Numbered from the stretch's first letter, positions 26,535 through 35,629 are shown. The stretch is DNA of 64,000 nt from JAQTRU01 sp041645555 (GCA_041645555.1 JBAZPX010000003.1:38090-102089); one strand, 5' to 3'. Program-made: numbers and translations. Notes: generated by a model from the letters alone, not told the origin.

Positions 26535-27707
26535 ATGCGCAGCCAGAAACGAATTTACCTCGATCATTCCGCTACGACCCCGTTGCATCCTTTGGTTTTG
26601 GAAGCTATGCTTCCTTATCTCAGCCAGAAATTCGGCAATGCTTCAAGCGCCCATTTTTTTGGTAATGAGGCGCGCGAGGGGATGGATGGGGCCAGAGAAG
26701 CGGTAGCGGACATTTTCGGATGCTCTAATCCCGATGAAGTTATTTTTACTTCCGGAGGGACAGAGAGCGATAATCTTTTTCTCAAGGGTGTCGGCTTTGC
26801 TTTGAGGCGAAAGGGTTGGGGCAATCACATTATTACTTCAACCATTGAACATCACGCGATAAGCCATACTTGCGAGTGGTTGGCGGAAAATGGCTTTGAA
26901 ATTTCTTATGTGCCCGTGGGTTTGTCGGGGATTGTTGAAGCGGATGACCTTCGGAAATTTTTACGGCCGGAAACTATTATCGTCTCGGTTATGTCCGCCA
27001 ACAATGAAGTGGGGACGATACAGCCGATATCCGAGATTGTCCGGGCAGTAAAGAGTTTCAACTCCGACATCGCGGTACACACGGATGCTGTCCAGACACC
27101 CGGGCATTTGCCGCTCAATATCAATGGGCTCGGAGTGGACGCCTTAAGCTTATCCGCTCACAAGTTCTATGGGCCGAAGGGAGTCGGTGTTCTGTATCTG
27201 CGGAAAGAGACGCCTTTGGAACCGAGGATTCTTGGCGGCGGCCATGAGAATAACCGGCGGGCCGGCACCGAAAATGTGGCCGGCATAGTGGGTTTGGCCA
27301 GGGCTTTGCAGCGAGTTGAATCCACGCGCCCGGAAAAAACTGCCCGGTTGACCGGATTGCGCGATCATTTGATCGCGAGAGTTTTAACCGAAATTCCCGG
27401 CAGCCAGCTAAACGGCGATCAGCAAAAAAGATTGCCGACAAATGCCAATTTCTCTTTTGCGGGCGTTGAGGGCGAAAGTATTCTTATGGCCCTGAGCTTG
27501 CAGGGAATTGCCGTCTCTACCGGTTCCGCTTGTACCAGCGGCAAGTCTTCTTTCGTTTTGATGGCGATGGGAGTCGACGAAAGGATGGTAAACGGAAGCA
27601 TTCGCATAACCCTGGGAGAAGAAAATTCCCAGGAAGATGTTGATGTTACCGTTGATGCTTTAAAGGAGGCTGTAAAAAGGTTGAGGAGCATATCTCCTTT
27701 AACCTGA
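26535..27707 (+). CDS. Cysteine desulfurase (NifS/IscS type)
   Basis: PLP enzyme that removes sulfur from cysteine for Fe-S cluster assembly and tRNA thiolation. Segments visible are HSATTPLHPLV, SGGTESDN, HTDAVQTPG, SAHKFYGPKG with the PLP-binding Lys, and TGSACTSGKSS with the catalytic Cys. Length of 390 residues is typical. It lies 15 bases after the desulfidase and has an AGAGGTGG Shine-Dalgarno site. No IscU scaffold gene is seen in the window. Confidence 0.94.
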   Translation: MRSQKRIYLDHSATTPLHPLVLEAMLPYLSQKFGNASSAHFFGNEAREGMDGAREAVADIFGCSNPDEVIFTSGGTESDNLFLKGVGFALRRKGWGNHIITSTIEHHAISHTCEWLAENGFEISYVPVGLSGIVEADDLRKFLRPETIIVSVMSANNEVGTIQPISEIVRAVKSFNSDIAVHTDAVQTPGHLPLNINGLGVDALSLSAHKFYGPKGVGVLYLRKETPLEPRILGGGHENNRRAGTENVAGIVGLARALQRVESTRPEKTARLTGLRDHLIARVLTEIPGSQLNGDQQKRLPTNANFSFAGVEGESILMALSLQGIAVSTGSACTSGKSSFVLMAMGVDERMVNGSIRITLGEENSQEDVDVTVDALKEAVKRLRSISPLT

Positions 27708-27721
27708 AATTACCAAGAGGC

Positions 27722-27759
27722 CGGGGTTCCATAGTTGTTGCTATGAAACCCCGTTTTTG
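27722..27759 (+). terminator. Terminator after the desulfurase gene
   Basis: CGGGGTTCCATAG pairs with CTATGAAACCCCG around TTGTTG, followed by TTTTT. Confidence 0.85.
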
Positions 27760-27868
27760 TCAGTCTGGGCGGGAGGAGAGACACCTGGAGCATTGAACAA
27801 GCTGGTAATGCTAAAACACGGGAATGTCATGAATTTTTCCCCCAAAAAACAGAAAGGAAGAAACGGTT

Positions 27869-29278
27869 ATGATACGATTGTTTAATACTTTGGGCAGGAG
27901 AAAACAGGATTTTGCGCCGATCAGGGCGGGACATGTCGGTATTTACAGTTGCGGGCCGACGGTCTACGATTACGCCCATATCGGCAACTTGAGCACTTTC
28001 CTGTTTGTCGATTTTCTGCGCCGGTGGCTGGAATTCCGGGGGCTGAAAGTAACCCACGTCATGAATCTGACAGACGTAGACGACAAAACAATCCGCCGGT
28101 CTCGGCAGGAAGGCGTTCCTTTAAGGGAATTGACTGATCGCTATGCCGAGGCTTTCTTTACCGATCTAAAGAAATTGGGGATACAGCCAGCGCATGTTTA
28201 TCCCCGGGCAACAGAGCATGTGCCGGAGATGGTCGCCCTGATCAAAAGTCTTTTGGAAAAAGGGCGCGCTTATGAAAAAGGCGGTTCGGTTTATTTCCGG
28301 ATTTCTTCTTTCCCGGGATACGGCCGGCTGGCTCTTTTAGACCAGCGAAAGATGCTCTTAGGGGCAAGCGGTGTTGACGCGGATGAATACGAGAAAGAAG
28401 ATGCCCGTGATTTTGTGCTCTGGAAGGGGTGGAAACCGGATGAGGACGGAGATGTGTTCTGGGACACCGAAATCGGCCGGGGTCGGCCTGGTTGGCACAT
28501 AGAATGTTCGGCCATGAGCATGAAGTATCTGGGTCAGACATTCGATATCCATACCGGAGGAGTTGACCTCATCTTCCCCCACCACGAGAACGAGATCGCC
28601 CAAAGCGAATCCGCCAGCGGCCAAAAATTTGTAAACTTTTGGCTGCATCGCGAGCACCTTCGCTTCGGGGGCGAGAAGATGTCAAAATCTCTCGGCACTA
28701 TCAAGTCCTTGGGAGATATCGTCGCGACCCCGTCTGATGCCGCCGCTTTCCGGTATTTGATTTTTTCTTCCCATTACCGCATGCCTCTGAATTTTACCAA
28801 TGAGGCATTGGCAGCGGCCAAGAGAACCGTGAAACATTTGCGGGATTTCCGCTCCATGTTGCTTGTAGCAGGAAACGGCGGGACGGGCGGACCCGATAGT
28901 CTGGTTGAAGATACTCGGCAGCGTTTTATCGCCGAGATGGATGATGACCTGGGATCTCCGGGGGCTTTGGCGGCGCTTTTTGGATTAATGGAAACCGTTG
29001 GGAAGCTCCGCTTGCAGAATAAGCTTTCCGTATCCCTGGCAACCGCTGTTTCAGCGTTTCTGGATGAAGTGGATTGCGTAATCGGCGTTATTAATCAAGC
29101 CGATGACGGGGAGGAGAAATTGCGCCTTACGCCAGCGCAGCAGGAACTTATTCGGGAACGGGAAACGGCGCGGAGCCAAAAAGACTGGAACCGCGCTGAT
29201 GAAATCAGGGATGAATTATTCCGGCAGGGGATTAAACTGGAGGATACCCAGGCCGGCACCAAGTTCGCCTCGGTCTAA
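27869..29278 (+). CDS. cysS: Cysteinyl-tRNA synthetase
   Basis: Class I synthetase that charges tRNA-Cys. CGPTVYDYAHIGN carries the zinc-binding Cys and the HIGH-type motif; HIECSAMS and HHENEIAQ complete the zinc site; GEKMSKSLG is the KMSKS motif. The DALR-type anticodon domain and a short C-terminal helix are present. Length of 469 residues is full. An AAAGGAAG site precedes the ATG. tRNA-Cys follows after 87 bases. Confidence 0.97.
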   Translation: MIRLFNTLGRRKQDFAPIRAGHVGIYSCGPTVYDYAHIGNLSTFLFVDFLRRWLEFRGLKVTHVMNLTDVDDKTIRRSRQEGVPLRELTDRYAEAFFTDLKKLGIQPAHVYPRATEHVPEMVALIKSLLEKGRAYEKGGSVYFRISSFPGYGRLALLDQRKMLLGASGVDADEYEKEDARDFVLWKGWKPDEDGDVFWDTEIGRGRPGWHIECSAMSMKYLGQTFDIHTGGVDLIFPHHENEIAQSESASGQKFVNFWLHREHLRFGGEKMSKSLGTIKSLGDIVATPSDAAAFRYLIFSSHYRMPLNFTNEALAAAKRTVKHLRDFRSMLLVAGNGGTGGPDSLVEDTRQRFIAEMDDDLGSPGALAALFGLMETVGKLRLQNKLSVSLATAVSAFLDEVDCVIGVINQADDGEEKLRLTPAQQELIRERETARSQKDWNRADEIRDELFRQGIKLEDTQAGTKFASV

Positions 29279-29365
29279 ACCGAGTCTTGACAAGATTTTA
29301 ATAAGGAGTAAGATAAAAATAACCTAAAAAAAGGCATTGGTCACTGAGAGAATACTGAAGTCAAC

Positions 29366-29441
29366 GGCGACGTGGCCAAGTGGTTCAAGGCACCGGTCTG
29401 CAAAACCGTCATCGCGGGTTCGAATCCCGTCGTCGCCTCCA
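29366..29441 (+). tRNA. tRNA-Cys(GCA)
   Basis: The acceptor is GGCGACG/CGTCGCC with discriminator T and encoded CCA (29439-29441). The anticodon loop CTGCAAA gives anticodon GCA. The T arm is GCGGG-TTCGAAT-CCCGT. U73 agrees with cysteine identity. It lies directly downstream of cysS. Confidence 0.95.
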
Positions 29442-29445
29442 CATT

Positions 29446-29480
29446 CAGAGCTCTGGATTTATTCAGAGCTCTTTTCTTTT
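29446..29480. terminator. Bidirectional terminator between tRNA-Cys and cysK
   Basis: CAGAGCTC and GAGCTCTTTTC form a stem around TGGATTTATTCA. It serves tRNA-Cys on the plus strand and the T-box operon on the minus strand. Confidence 0.7.
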
Positions 29481-29482
29481 TA

Positions 29483-30373
29483 TTAACTGAACAAAGCCGT
29501 GCTGACGTATTTTTCTCCCCGGTCGGGGAATAAGGTAACTATCGTTCCGGAGTCTATGCTTTTTGCCATTTCCATCGCGCCATACATAGCCGCCCCGCTG
29601 GACATGCCGACGAAAATTCCTTCTTTAAGCGTTAACTCGCGCGCGGTCGCGTACGCCTGTTCGTTAAAAACAACAATTTTTTTATCCAACCCGTTTTCAT
29701 TATAAATTTTTGGCACTATCGCCTCCTTCATATTTTTAAGGCCGGCGATTTTATGGTTAAACTGCGGTTCAATGCCGACGATTTGTATTTTTGGATTGTA
29801 TTCTTTTAATTTTTTGCTGACGCCCATCAAGGTGCCGGAAGTGCCCATGCCGGCGACAAAAACAGTAATGTCCGGCGCTTGTTTAATTATTTCTTCCGCG
29901 GTCCCCTGATAATGGGCCAGAGAATTGTTGGGATTATCAAATTGGTTAGGCATCCAGTATTTCTCCGGATTGCTTTTGTACATTTCATGCGCTTTAAGAA
30001 TCGCGCCGTCAGTGCCTTTAGCCGGGTCTGTTTCTATCAGTTCCGCTCCGAAAGCTTTAAGGATTTTTTTCCGTTCTTCGCTCATGCCGGCAGACATAGT
30101 TAGCGCTATTTTATATCCTTTGACGGCGCCGACCAAGGCCAGGCCAATGCCGGTATTGCCCGAAGTCGCTTCAAGAATAATTTTTTCCGGCGTTAACTCT
30201 CCGCTTTGTTCGGCCGCGGTAATCATAGTCAGGGCAATCCTGTCTTTGACAGATCCGCCGGGATTTTGTCCCTCTAATTTAGCGTAAATCGCCACATTTT
30301 TATTCGGGTTTAGTTTGTTGATTTTGACGATAGGGGTATTTCCTATCATTTCTAAGATGTTTTGATAAATCAT
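29483..30373 (-). CDS. Cysteine synthase (CysK/CysM family)
   Basis: PLP enzyme that makes cysteine from an activated serine (O-acetylserine or O-phosphoserine) and sulfide. PGGSVKDR holds the PLP Lys; EATSGNTGIGLA and GMGTSGTLMGV bind the substrate and the phosphate of PLP. At 296 residues it is compact, closer to CysM in length. It is the last gene of the minus-strand operon behind the T-box leader. The acyl or phosphoryl donor cannot be told from sequence alone; the SerK-like gene in the operon favours O-phosphoserine (inference). Confidence 0.9.
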   Translation of the reverse strand: MIYQNILEMIGNTPIVKINKLNPNKNVAIYAKLEGQNPGGSVKDRIALTMITAAEQSGELTPEKIILEATSGNTGIGLALVGAVKGYKIALTMSAGMSEERKKILKAFGAELIETDPAKGTDGAILKAHEMYKSNPEKYWMPNQFDNPNNSLAHYQGTAEEIIKQAPDITVFVAGMGTSGTLMGVSKKLKEYNPKIQIVGIEPQFNHKIAGLKNMKEAIVPKIYNENGLDKKIVVFNEQAYATARELTLKEGIFVGMSSGAAMYGAMEMAKSIDSGTIVTLFPDRGEKYVSTALFS

Positions 30374-30407
30374 AAATTTAATCGCTTAATAGTATAAAAA
30401 ATTAAAA

Positions 30408-31562
30408 TTAAATTTTTTCTAACGCCTGATCAAGATCAGCAATTAAATCTTCCGCATCTTCAATGCCGACAGACAGCCTTATCAGAGAATCAGAAAGTCC
30501 AATTTTTTCCCGTTCGGCTTTGGGCACCGAAGCATGCGTCATGGATGCCGGATGCTCAATTAATGACTCTACTGCGCCTAAACTCTCCGCGATCGTAATA
30601 ATTTTTAGCGATTCCAAAAAATTTATGGACTTTTTATAATCGCCCTTTAAATCAAAAGCTATCATCCCGCCGAATCCTGACATTTGTTTTTTGGCTATTT
30701 TGTGGCCGGGATGGCCCGCCAGCCCGGGATAATATATTTTTTCTATTTTTTTGTGTTTGGACAAAAAATTAACTATCATTTGGGCGTTTTTTTCATGTTG
30801 TTGCATCCTTAATGCTATGGTTTTAATTCCTTTCAGCGCTTGAAAACTATCAAAGGGGGAAAGAATAGCTCCAACCGCATTCTGCAGAAATTTAATTCTG
30901 GCGGCCAATTTTTTATCTTTCACAATGAGGCATCCTCCCACTGAATCGGAATGTCCGCCGATATATTTAGTCATAGAATGAACGGCAATATCCGCGCCCA
31001 ATGAAAGCGGCTTTTGAAAATAAGGCGAAGCAAAAGTATTATCAACCACCGTCAATATCTCTTTGGATTTGGCTACTCCACAGACCGAAGCAATATCAAC
31101 TATTTTCATCAATGGGTTAGTTGGAGACTCAATCCAAATTAACTTAGTATTTTTTTTAATATATCTTTGCACCTCTTTCCCGCTGGCGAAATCTACAAAA
31201 GAAAATTCCAAATCAAATTTCTCAAAAATTTGCTTAAAAAGCCTTCTTGTCCCCCCATACACATCATCTATGGAAACCACATGATCACCGCTTTTAAGGA
31301 GCAATAGTATATTGGTAATGGCGGCCAGTCCTGAAGAAAAAGCAAAAGCCTCCTTCCCGTCTTCAAGGGCGGACAGATTTTTTTCTAAAGCGCGCCTGGT
31401 AGGATTGCCGCTTCTTGAATATTCATAGCCGCCAGTCGGCTGGCTCACTTTTTTTCTGGCGAATGTGGTGGATAAATGGATTGGAATAACCACATCACCA
31501 CTACCCCCTTCTTTTAAATTCGGCTCATTGCCGATATGAATTGCTTTAGTTGAAAATTTCAT
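30408..31562 (-). CDS. Cystathionine gamma-lyase/synthase family enzyme
   Basis: PLP enzyme of the Cys/Met metabolism family. FSTKAIHIGNEP, YEYSRSGNPTR, and SMTKYIGGHSD with the PLP-binding Lys are present. At 385 residues it is full length. Next to a cystathionine beta-synthase it most likely acts as gamma-lyase, turning cystathionine to cysteine, 2-oxobutyrate and ammonia. Gamma-synthase activity cannot be excluded. The start is placed at ATG 31562 (AAAGAAG upstream); a GTG six bases earlier is possible. Confidence 0.9.
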   Translation of the reverse strand: MKFSTKAIHIGNEPNLKEGGSGDVVIPIHLSTTFARKKVSQPTGGYEYSRSGNPTRRALEKNLSALEDGKEAFAFSSGLAAITNILLLLKSGDHVVSIDDVYGGTRRLFKQIFEKFDLEFSFVDFASGKEVQRYIKKNTKLIWIESPTNPLMKIVDIASVCGVAKSKEILTVVDNTFASPYFQKPLSLGADIAVHSMTKYIGGHSDSVGGCLIVKDKKLAARIKFLQNAVGAILSPFDSFQALKGIKTIALRMQQHEKNAQMIVNFLSKHKKIEKIYYPGLAGHPGHKIAKKQMSGFGGMIAFDLKGDYKKSINFLESLKIITIAESLGAVESLIEHPASMTHASVPKAEREKIGLSDSLIRLSVGIEDAEDLIADLDQALEKI

Positions 31563-31596
31563 AATCACTTCTTTGATTAATAAAATTAATTTTACG

Positions 31597-32580
31597 TTAT
31601 TTTTTCTTATTTTTGTTTAAAAATCCGCAATTTATCATCCACTCATCATTAAAAATTTTGGATAAATAATTTTTTCCGCTATCCGGCAATATAACTACAA
31701 TCAATCCTCGCTTAAGTTTTTTAGCCACCTTTTTGGCGGCGAAAAGAGCCATCCCCGATGAACCCCCAGACAAAATACCTTCTTTTTTTGACAAGGCCCT
31801 GGCAGTCATAAAACTATCCTTATCCGAGACTATAATTATTTCATCAACTACTGAAAAATTCATGGTTTTCGGTAAAAAATCTTCCCCTACTCCCTCGACT
31901 TTATAAGGCTTAAGAAATTTAGGGATTTTTCCGGTTTTATAGTATTTATAAAAAATTGACCCCACCGGATCAACGCCGATTATTTTTATTTTTGGATTTT
32001 TTTCTTTAAGATATTTTGCTATGCCGGAAATTGTGCCGCCTGTTCCCATCCCCGCCACTAAATGAGTAATTTTCCCTTTTGTTTGCTTCCAAATTTCCGG
32101 GCCGGTTGTCCGGTAATGAGCTTCGGGATTTGCTTGGTTATTGTATTGGTCCGGTTTATACGAGCCGGGCCGGCCGGCTAATTTATCAGAAACTTTATAG
32201 TAACTGCGAGGATCATCGGGAGAAACGGCGGTTGGCGTAACTATTACTTTAGCGCCATAAGCGCGAAGCAGATTAATTTTTTCTTCGCTCATTTTATCCG
32301 GCATAGTAAAAATAGTTTTATATCCCTTTATGGCCGCTACCATGGCCAGTCCTACCCCGGTATTGCCAGAGGTTCCCTCAACGATGGTGCCACCCCTTTT
32401 TAATTTACCTTCTTTTTCTGCTTTAGCCACCAGGTATGAACCAATCCTGTCTTTAATGCTTCCGCCAGGATTAAAAAATTCCAATTTTACCGCCATTAAC
32501 ACTTTGGGGTTAGGATTAAGTTTATTAATTTTTACCAATGGCGTATTGCCGATTGTTTCTAAGATATTTTGATAAATCAT
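31597..32580 (-). CDS. Cystathionine beta-synthase, catalytic core
   Basis: Condenses homocysteine and serine to cystathionine. It resembles cysteine synthase but carries signatures of the CBS group: the PTAVSPDDPRSYY insertion, EGVGEDFLPKTMNF, and ILPDSGKNYLSKIFNDEWM. The PLP Lys is in NPGGSIKDR. The C-terminal regulatory CBS pair is absent, as in many prokaryotic enzymes (327 residues). With the gamma-lyase downstream it completes reverse transsulfuration. Confidence 0.9.
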   Translation of the reverse strand: MIYQNILETIGNTPLVKINKLNPNPKVLMAVKLEFFNPGGSIKDRIGSYLVAKAEKEGKLKRGGTIVEGTSGNTGVGLAMVAAIKGYKTIFTMPDKMSEEKINLLRAYGAKVIVTPTAVSPDDPRSYYKVSDKLAGRPGSYKPDQYNNQANPEAHYRTTGPEIWKQTKGKITHLVAGMGTGGTISGIAKYLKEKNPKIKIIGVDPVGSIFYKYYKTGKIPKFLKPYKVEGVGEDFLPKTMNFSVVDEIIIVSDKDSFMTARALSKKEGILSGGSSGMALFAAKKVAKKLKRGLIVVILPDSGKNYLSKIFNDEWMINCGFLNKNKKK

Positions 32581-32595
32581 ATTTTTAGCATGAAT

Positions 32596-32985
32596 TTATA
32601 ATAATTTAGTTAATGGTATTCTTAGGGATTGCGGGCGGCCGGGTATGAGATGCTTTGATGTTTTATGAGGATAAGGTTTTCTCGCCAAAGCGTGGCGGAT
32701 AATTTCTTTCTTATTTATTATTATCTCCGGCCGCCGGCTGATTACGCGGATTTTGCGGCTACAGTAGTCTACAAGATAGGCAGGAATTTTTTTGTAGCCC
32801 AAGTCAAGCAGTGAATGCGCCCGATGATGGCCGTCCAAAATAATAAAATTATCTTTATCAACAATAATCGGGTTATTCAGATACCCGTCTTTCAGAATTT
32901 GCGACTTTAGTTTCGCTAAATTTTTTTTGTCAATTTTTTCATGGATTTTCAGCTGCTGTATCGGTATAATTTTTATTTTTTTCAT
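32596..32985 (-). CDS. ParB/SerK-like protein, possible free serine kinase
   Basis: A 129-residue protein with a ParB/Srx-type fold. LKIHEKI supplies a candidate catalytic Glu, followed by LKDGYLNNPIIVD and ILDGHHRAHSLLDLG. The same arrangement is found in SerK and SbnI, ParB-related enzymes that phosphorylate free serine to O-phosphoserine. A transcription-factor role is the alternative. Position at the head of a T-box operon with cysteine-synthase genes favours the kinase reading (inference). No Shine-Dalgarno site is obvious. Confidence 0.6.
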   Translation of the reverse strand: MKKIKIIPIQQLKIHEKIDKKNLAKLKSQILKDGYLNNPIIVDKDNFIILDGHHRAHSLLDLGYKKIPAYLVDYCSRKIRVISRRPEIIINKKEIIRHALARKPYPHKTSKHLIPGRPQSLRIPLTKLL

Positions 32986-33009
32986 ATGGGTTGTTAAATT
33001 AATAAAACT

Positions 33010-33293
33010 AAAAAAGCCTTCTCATCTCTTAGACATAGATAAACTATGTATAAGGGACGAAAAAGCTTTTTGCTTTCCGCGGTTCCACCCTTGTTTCCCG
33101 CCAGTCGCGGCTGACAGGACGCTTTCAAGCGCTTTTTCCGCCCGAGGGCGGCAACACGCTTTAGCTTATGATTACGGAAGCGGCCGGGCTAGCACTCGCG
33201 CGCTAACCATCTTTCCCGCAAGATTGCGGGAGACTATGGCGCAACCCCCTTAATTAGGGGACCACAGTCAAAGATTTTATAATTTTTAAAGAT
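33010..33293 (-). promoter_or_regulatory. T-box riboswitch leader, probably cysteine-specific
   Basis: The minus-strand RNA contains the T-box AAGGGTGGAACCGCGGAAA (33092-33074), which matches the conserved antiterminator core. Upstream are a GACTGTGG/CCATAGTC stem, a CCCGCAA/TTGCGGG hairpin and further stems. Downstream, AAAAAGCTTTTTC pairs with GAGAAGGCTTTTTT as a terminator that ends at 33010. TGC (Cys) triplets occur at two possible specifier positions; I cannot fix which. Uncharged tRNA-Cys would switch on the operon at 32985-29483. Confidence 0.88.
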
Positions 33294-33299
33294 ATTTAT

Positions 33300-33327
33300 A
33301 TTGTACTCTATAATAAAAAGTTGTCAA
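33300..33327 (-). promoter_or_regulatory. Promoter of the T-box operon
   Basis: On the minus strand TTGACA (33327-33322), 16-base spacer, TACAAT (33305-33300). Transcription would begin near 33293, at the start of the T-box leader. Confidence 0.8.
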
Positions 33328-33408
33328 GCTTCTTTACTGCAGTTAAAAAAACAACCCCCGGGGTTCTTTAAAAGAGTTCCGGTTTTTTGTTAGTTTAAGG
33401 GGTTGAGC

Positions 33409-33437
33409 TTGACAGGATTTTGTATTTATGCTATACT
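33409..33437 (+). promoter_or_regulatory. Promoter of the SPFH operon
   Basis: TTGACA (33409-33414), 17-base spacer, TATACT (33432-33437). The leader can fold AAGTTGCTTT (33454-33463) with AAAGCAACTT (33505-33514), with CTTGG/CCAAG inside. Confidence 0.85.
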
Positions 33438-33576
33438 ACTATATTAAGTTCTTAAGTTGCTTTTTGCTTGGTTACCTGATGTTTTAGGCCAATTAAGCGC
33501 CAAGAAAGCAACTTTGGAATTTAATGAAGGCACTTTGACAACTCGAATAAAACAATAAACGAAACAAAACCGAAAG

Positions 33577-34509
33577 GTGGTAGTTATGAATTGGATTATT
33601 GGTATTATCATCGGGGCGGCCGTTCTTGTGTTCATGGGATCTATTTTCCTCCCCCTCAGCGTTATCTTAAAGATTATTTTGTTTGTTTTCCCCATCATCT
33701 TCTTGGTGGCGGCCGCAATTGTCGTTTTCGTGAGTGTTTTTAAAAAAAGCACTTCGGAAACCGGAAAACGGCCAATTTTTTTTCAAGTCCCCATGAACCA
33801 CGTATGGATTCTCCGAAATGTTTGGGGGTCTGATCCTGCTACACAGGACGGGTATGAAGAAAAAACTGAAGGTTGGAGTTTTTGGATTCCGACAATTCTT
33901 CATGCCGATGAAGGCCTTATTGATTTAACTCCCGTTCAGCTTGATATTGATCCAATCACGATTAACTGCACGGATGGCAATGACGCCATAGTGGATGTGC
34001 GGGCAACTTATTTTGTTCGTGATGAATCTGGCGCGGCAACTAAATTTTTGTTAAATACGGACAAAGAAAAAGTTGACGAGCTGGTCAAGCAAAGGGTGAA
34101 AGTCGCGTTCAACACGGCCATGAGCGAGACTAGCGCTACTGCAATCGAATGGGGTGCTCCCCAAAAGAAGCAATATGCGCTTGATGCTCAAAAAATTGTT
34201 TGCGAGCTTCTGAAGGATGATAACGGCAAGGATTACGGTTTGGAGGTCGGACTTAATGTCGAGAACATTGCTCCAACCCCGGCCGTAAGAGTAGCTGCTG
34301 ACAGAAGAGCGGCCGCAAAGATGGAGATAGCAGCTTCCATAGATGAAGGCACCGCTTTAAAACAGATGATCACTGATACCGGCGCTAATCCGACGATAGT
34401 ATTACTTGCCGAAAGAATTATGGATACGGTAAGTAATATTTGGGGAGGTAAAAGTGGCGGTAAAAAAGAAGTAAAATCAGAGGTTAAGACCGGAGGAAAG
34501 AAAGCATGA
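33577..34509 (+). CDS. SPFH/Band 7 membrane protein
   Basis: Stomatin/prohibitin-like protein. Two N-terminal hydrophobic segments (about residues 2-22 and 27-52) precede an SPFH domain (VPMNHVWILRNVWG, GLIDLTPVQLDID, NDAIVDVRATYFV). A helical region (VRVAADRRAAAKMEIAA) typical of SPFH coiled coils and a Lys/Gly-rich tail follow. Such proteins form membrane scaffolds. AAAGGTGG precedes ATG. The stop overlaps the next start by four bases, so both are translated together. Confidence 0.85.
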   Translation: MVVMNWIIGIIIGAAVLVFMGSIFLPLSVILKIILFVFPIIFLVAAAIVVFVSVFKKSTSETGKRPIFFQVPMNHVWILRNVWGSDPATQDGYEEKTEGWSFWIPTILHADEGLIDLTPVQLDIDPITINCTDGNDAIVDVRATYFVRDESGAATKFLLNTDKEKVDELVKQRVKVAFNTAMSETSATAIEWGAPQKKQYALDAQKIVCELLKDDNGKDYGLEVGLNVENIAPTPAVRVAADRRAAAKMEIAASIDEGTALKQMITDTGANPTIVLLAERIMDTVSNIWGGKSGGKKEVKSEVKTGGKKA

Positions 34510-35615
34510 ATAGAAACCTGACTTTGGCCATTGTTGGCTTGATTGTCGCCTTAATTTTCGGTGGCTTGAAGATCGCTTCACTAATAGTGGATTTCCTTTT
34601 CGGTTGGATTTTTTCTTTCACGCCTATACACGGTGGCATGGCGCAAACGAGTATTACCATTCTCGTTCTTGTTCTCGTTTCAGTCGCGTGTTTTGCCTGG
34701 TACCGGGGAAAAAATCCGAAACTGGTGGTGGCCATGCTGATGGCATTGGCACAAGTTTTCTTTGTGTACTGCCTGTATTTCGGCTACCTGGCGGATGTAT
34801 TGGTAGCGCAGACGGGATATGGGGAGCGGGAGATAACATTCTGGCTGAGCGTGGCCATTGTCCCGGTAGTCGGAATTTTCTGGTATTTATTCCTCTCCCT
34901 TTTTATGGGAACCAGCGGGAAAATGGCGATTGGGTATGTAATTCTCTCAGTATTGATGTGCTCCGTTATCGCGGGGGATATGTATTGCCGTCCTTTCGAC
35001 TTGTTTGAACATCTTCCGAAGAAAGATGCGAACGGAAAAGTTCTTAAGGACGAAGCCGGAAACCCCGTCGCCGAATCCAAGTTTTACATTTTGCGGAACG
35101 AGGAGGGGCGGATTATCGAGGTTTCTCATTCGGAAGGAATATCTACCCGATACGGGAAGCCGTTGGTAAAAGGCACCCCTGAAGATGCGGCGGAGGTGGA
35201 AAGATTTGAGGAGCAGAACTCCAAAAATCTGATTTTTCTTAAGTCACTCTCTTCCTCCTCTTCCAGCCATTCCAAACAGCCGACTCTCGTCTTCGAAAAG
35301 CCCTACACTTTCGCAGACGCTTTCAACGAGTATGGGCAAATTGATACGTTCAAATTCGTTGATGACGGCGTCAATGTTGGGGACAAGGTCGAAGTAATCG
35401 CAAAGCCGATTGACGGAGGAGGATTTTCCGGAGAAGAAGTTGGCATTTGGCAGGGAGAAAAGTTTTTTCCTCCCTGGGACATGACTGTTAAGGGGTATTA
35501 TTTTACCATCATTGAATCTGCTCCAAAAGGGAACATATTTATGATAAGCCTTAACAGTAGAAAGGATTTGGGTGTTACCATTCGCGTTACACGAGGTAAT
35601 AATCTCAAATCGTAG
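34506..35615 (+). CDS. Multi-TM protein with duplicated C-terminal domain
   Basis: A 369-residue protein. Five hydrophobic segments (about residues 5-30, 37-60, 73-95, 103-132 and 140-160) precede a soluble tail. From residue about 262 (FEKPYTFADAFNEYG through LNSRKDLGVTIRVTR) it carries a domain of about 100 residues that is nearly identical in DNA to the end of the next gene. Domain family not recognised. ATGA overlap with the SPFH gene indicates coupled translation. Confidence 0.7.
   Translation: MNRNLTLAIVGLIVALIFGGLKIASLIVDFLFGWIFSFTPIHGGMAQTSITILVLVLVSVACFAWYRGKNPKLVVAMLMALAQVFFVYCLYFGYLADVLVAQTGYGEREITFWLSVAIVPVVGIFWYLFLSLFMGTSGKMAIGYVILSVLMCSVIAGDMYCRPFDLFEHLPKKDANGKVLKDEAGNPVAESKFYILRNEEGRIIEVSHSEGISTRYGKPLVKGTPEDAAEVERFEEQNSKNLIFLKSLSSSSSSHSKQPTLVFEKPYTFADAFNEYGQIDTFKFVDDGVNVGDKVEVIAKPIDGGGFSGEEVGIWQGEKFFPPWDMTVKGYYFTIIESAPKGNIFMISLNSRKDLGVTIRVTRGNNLKS
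35289..35593 (+). repeat. 305-base coding duplication, copy 1
   Basis: Nearly identical, with no gaps, to 36341-36645; only scattered single-base differences were seen. It encodes the C-terminal domain of the multi-TM protein. Confidence 0.95.
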
Positions 35616-35629
35616 GATCGTTCATTTGA

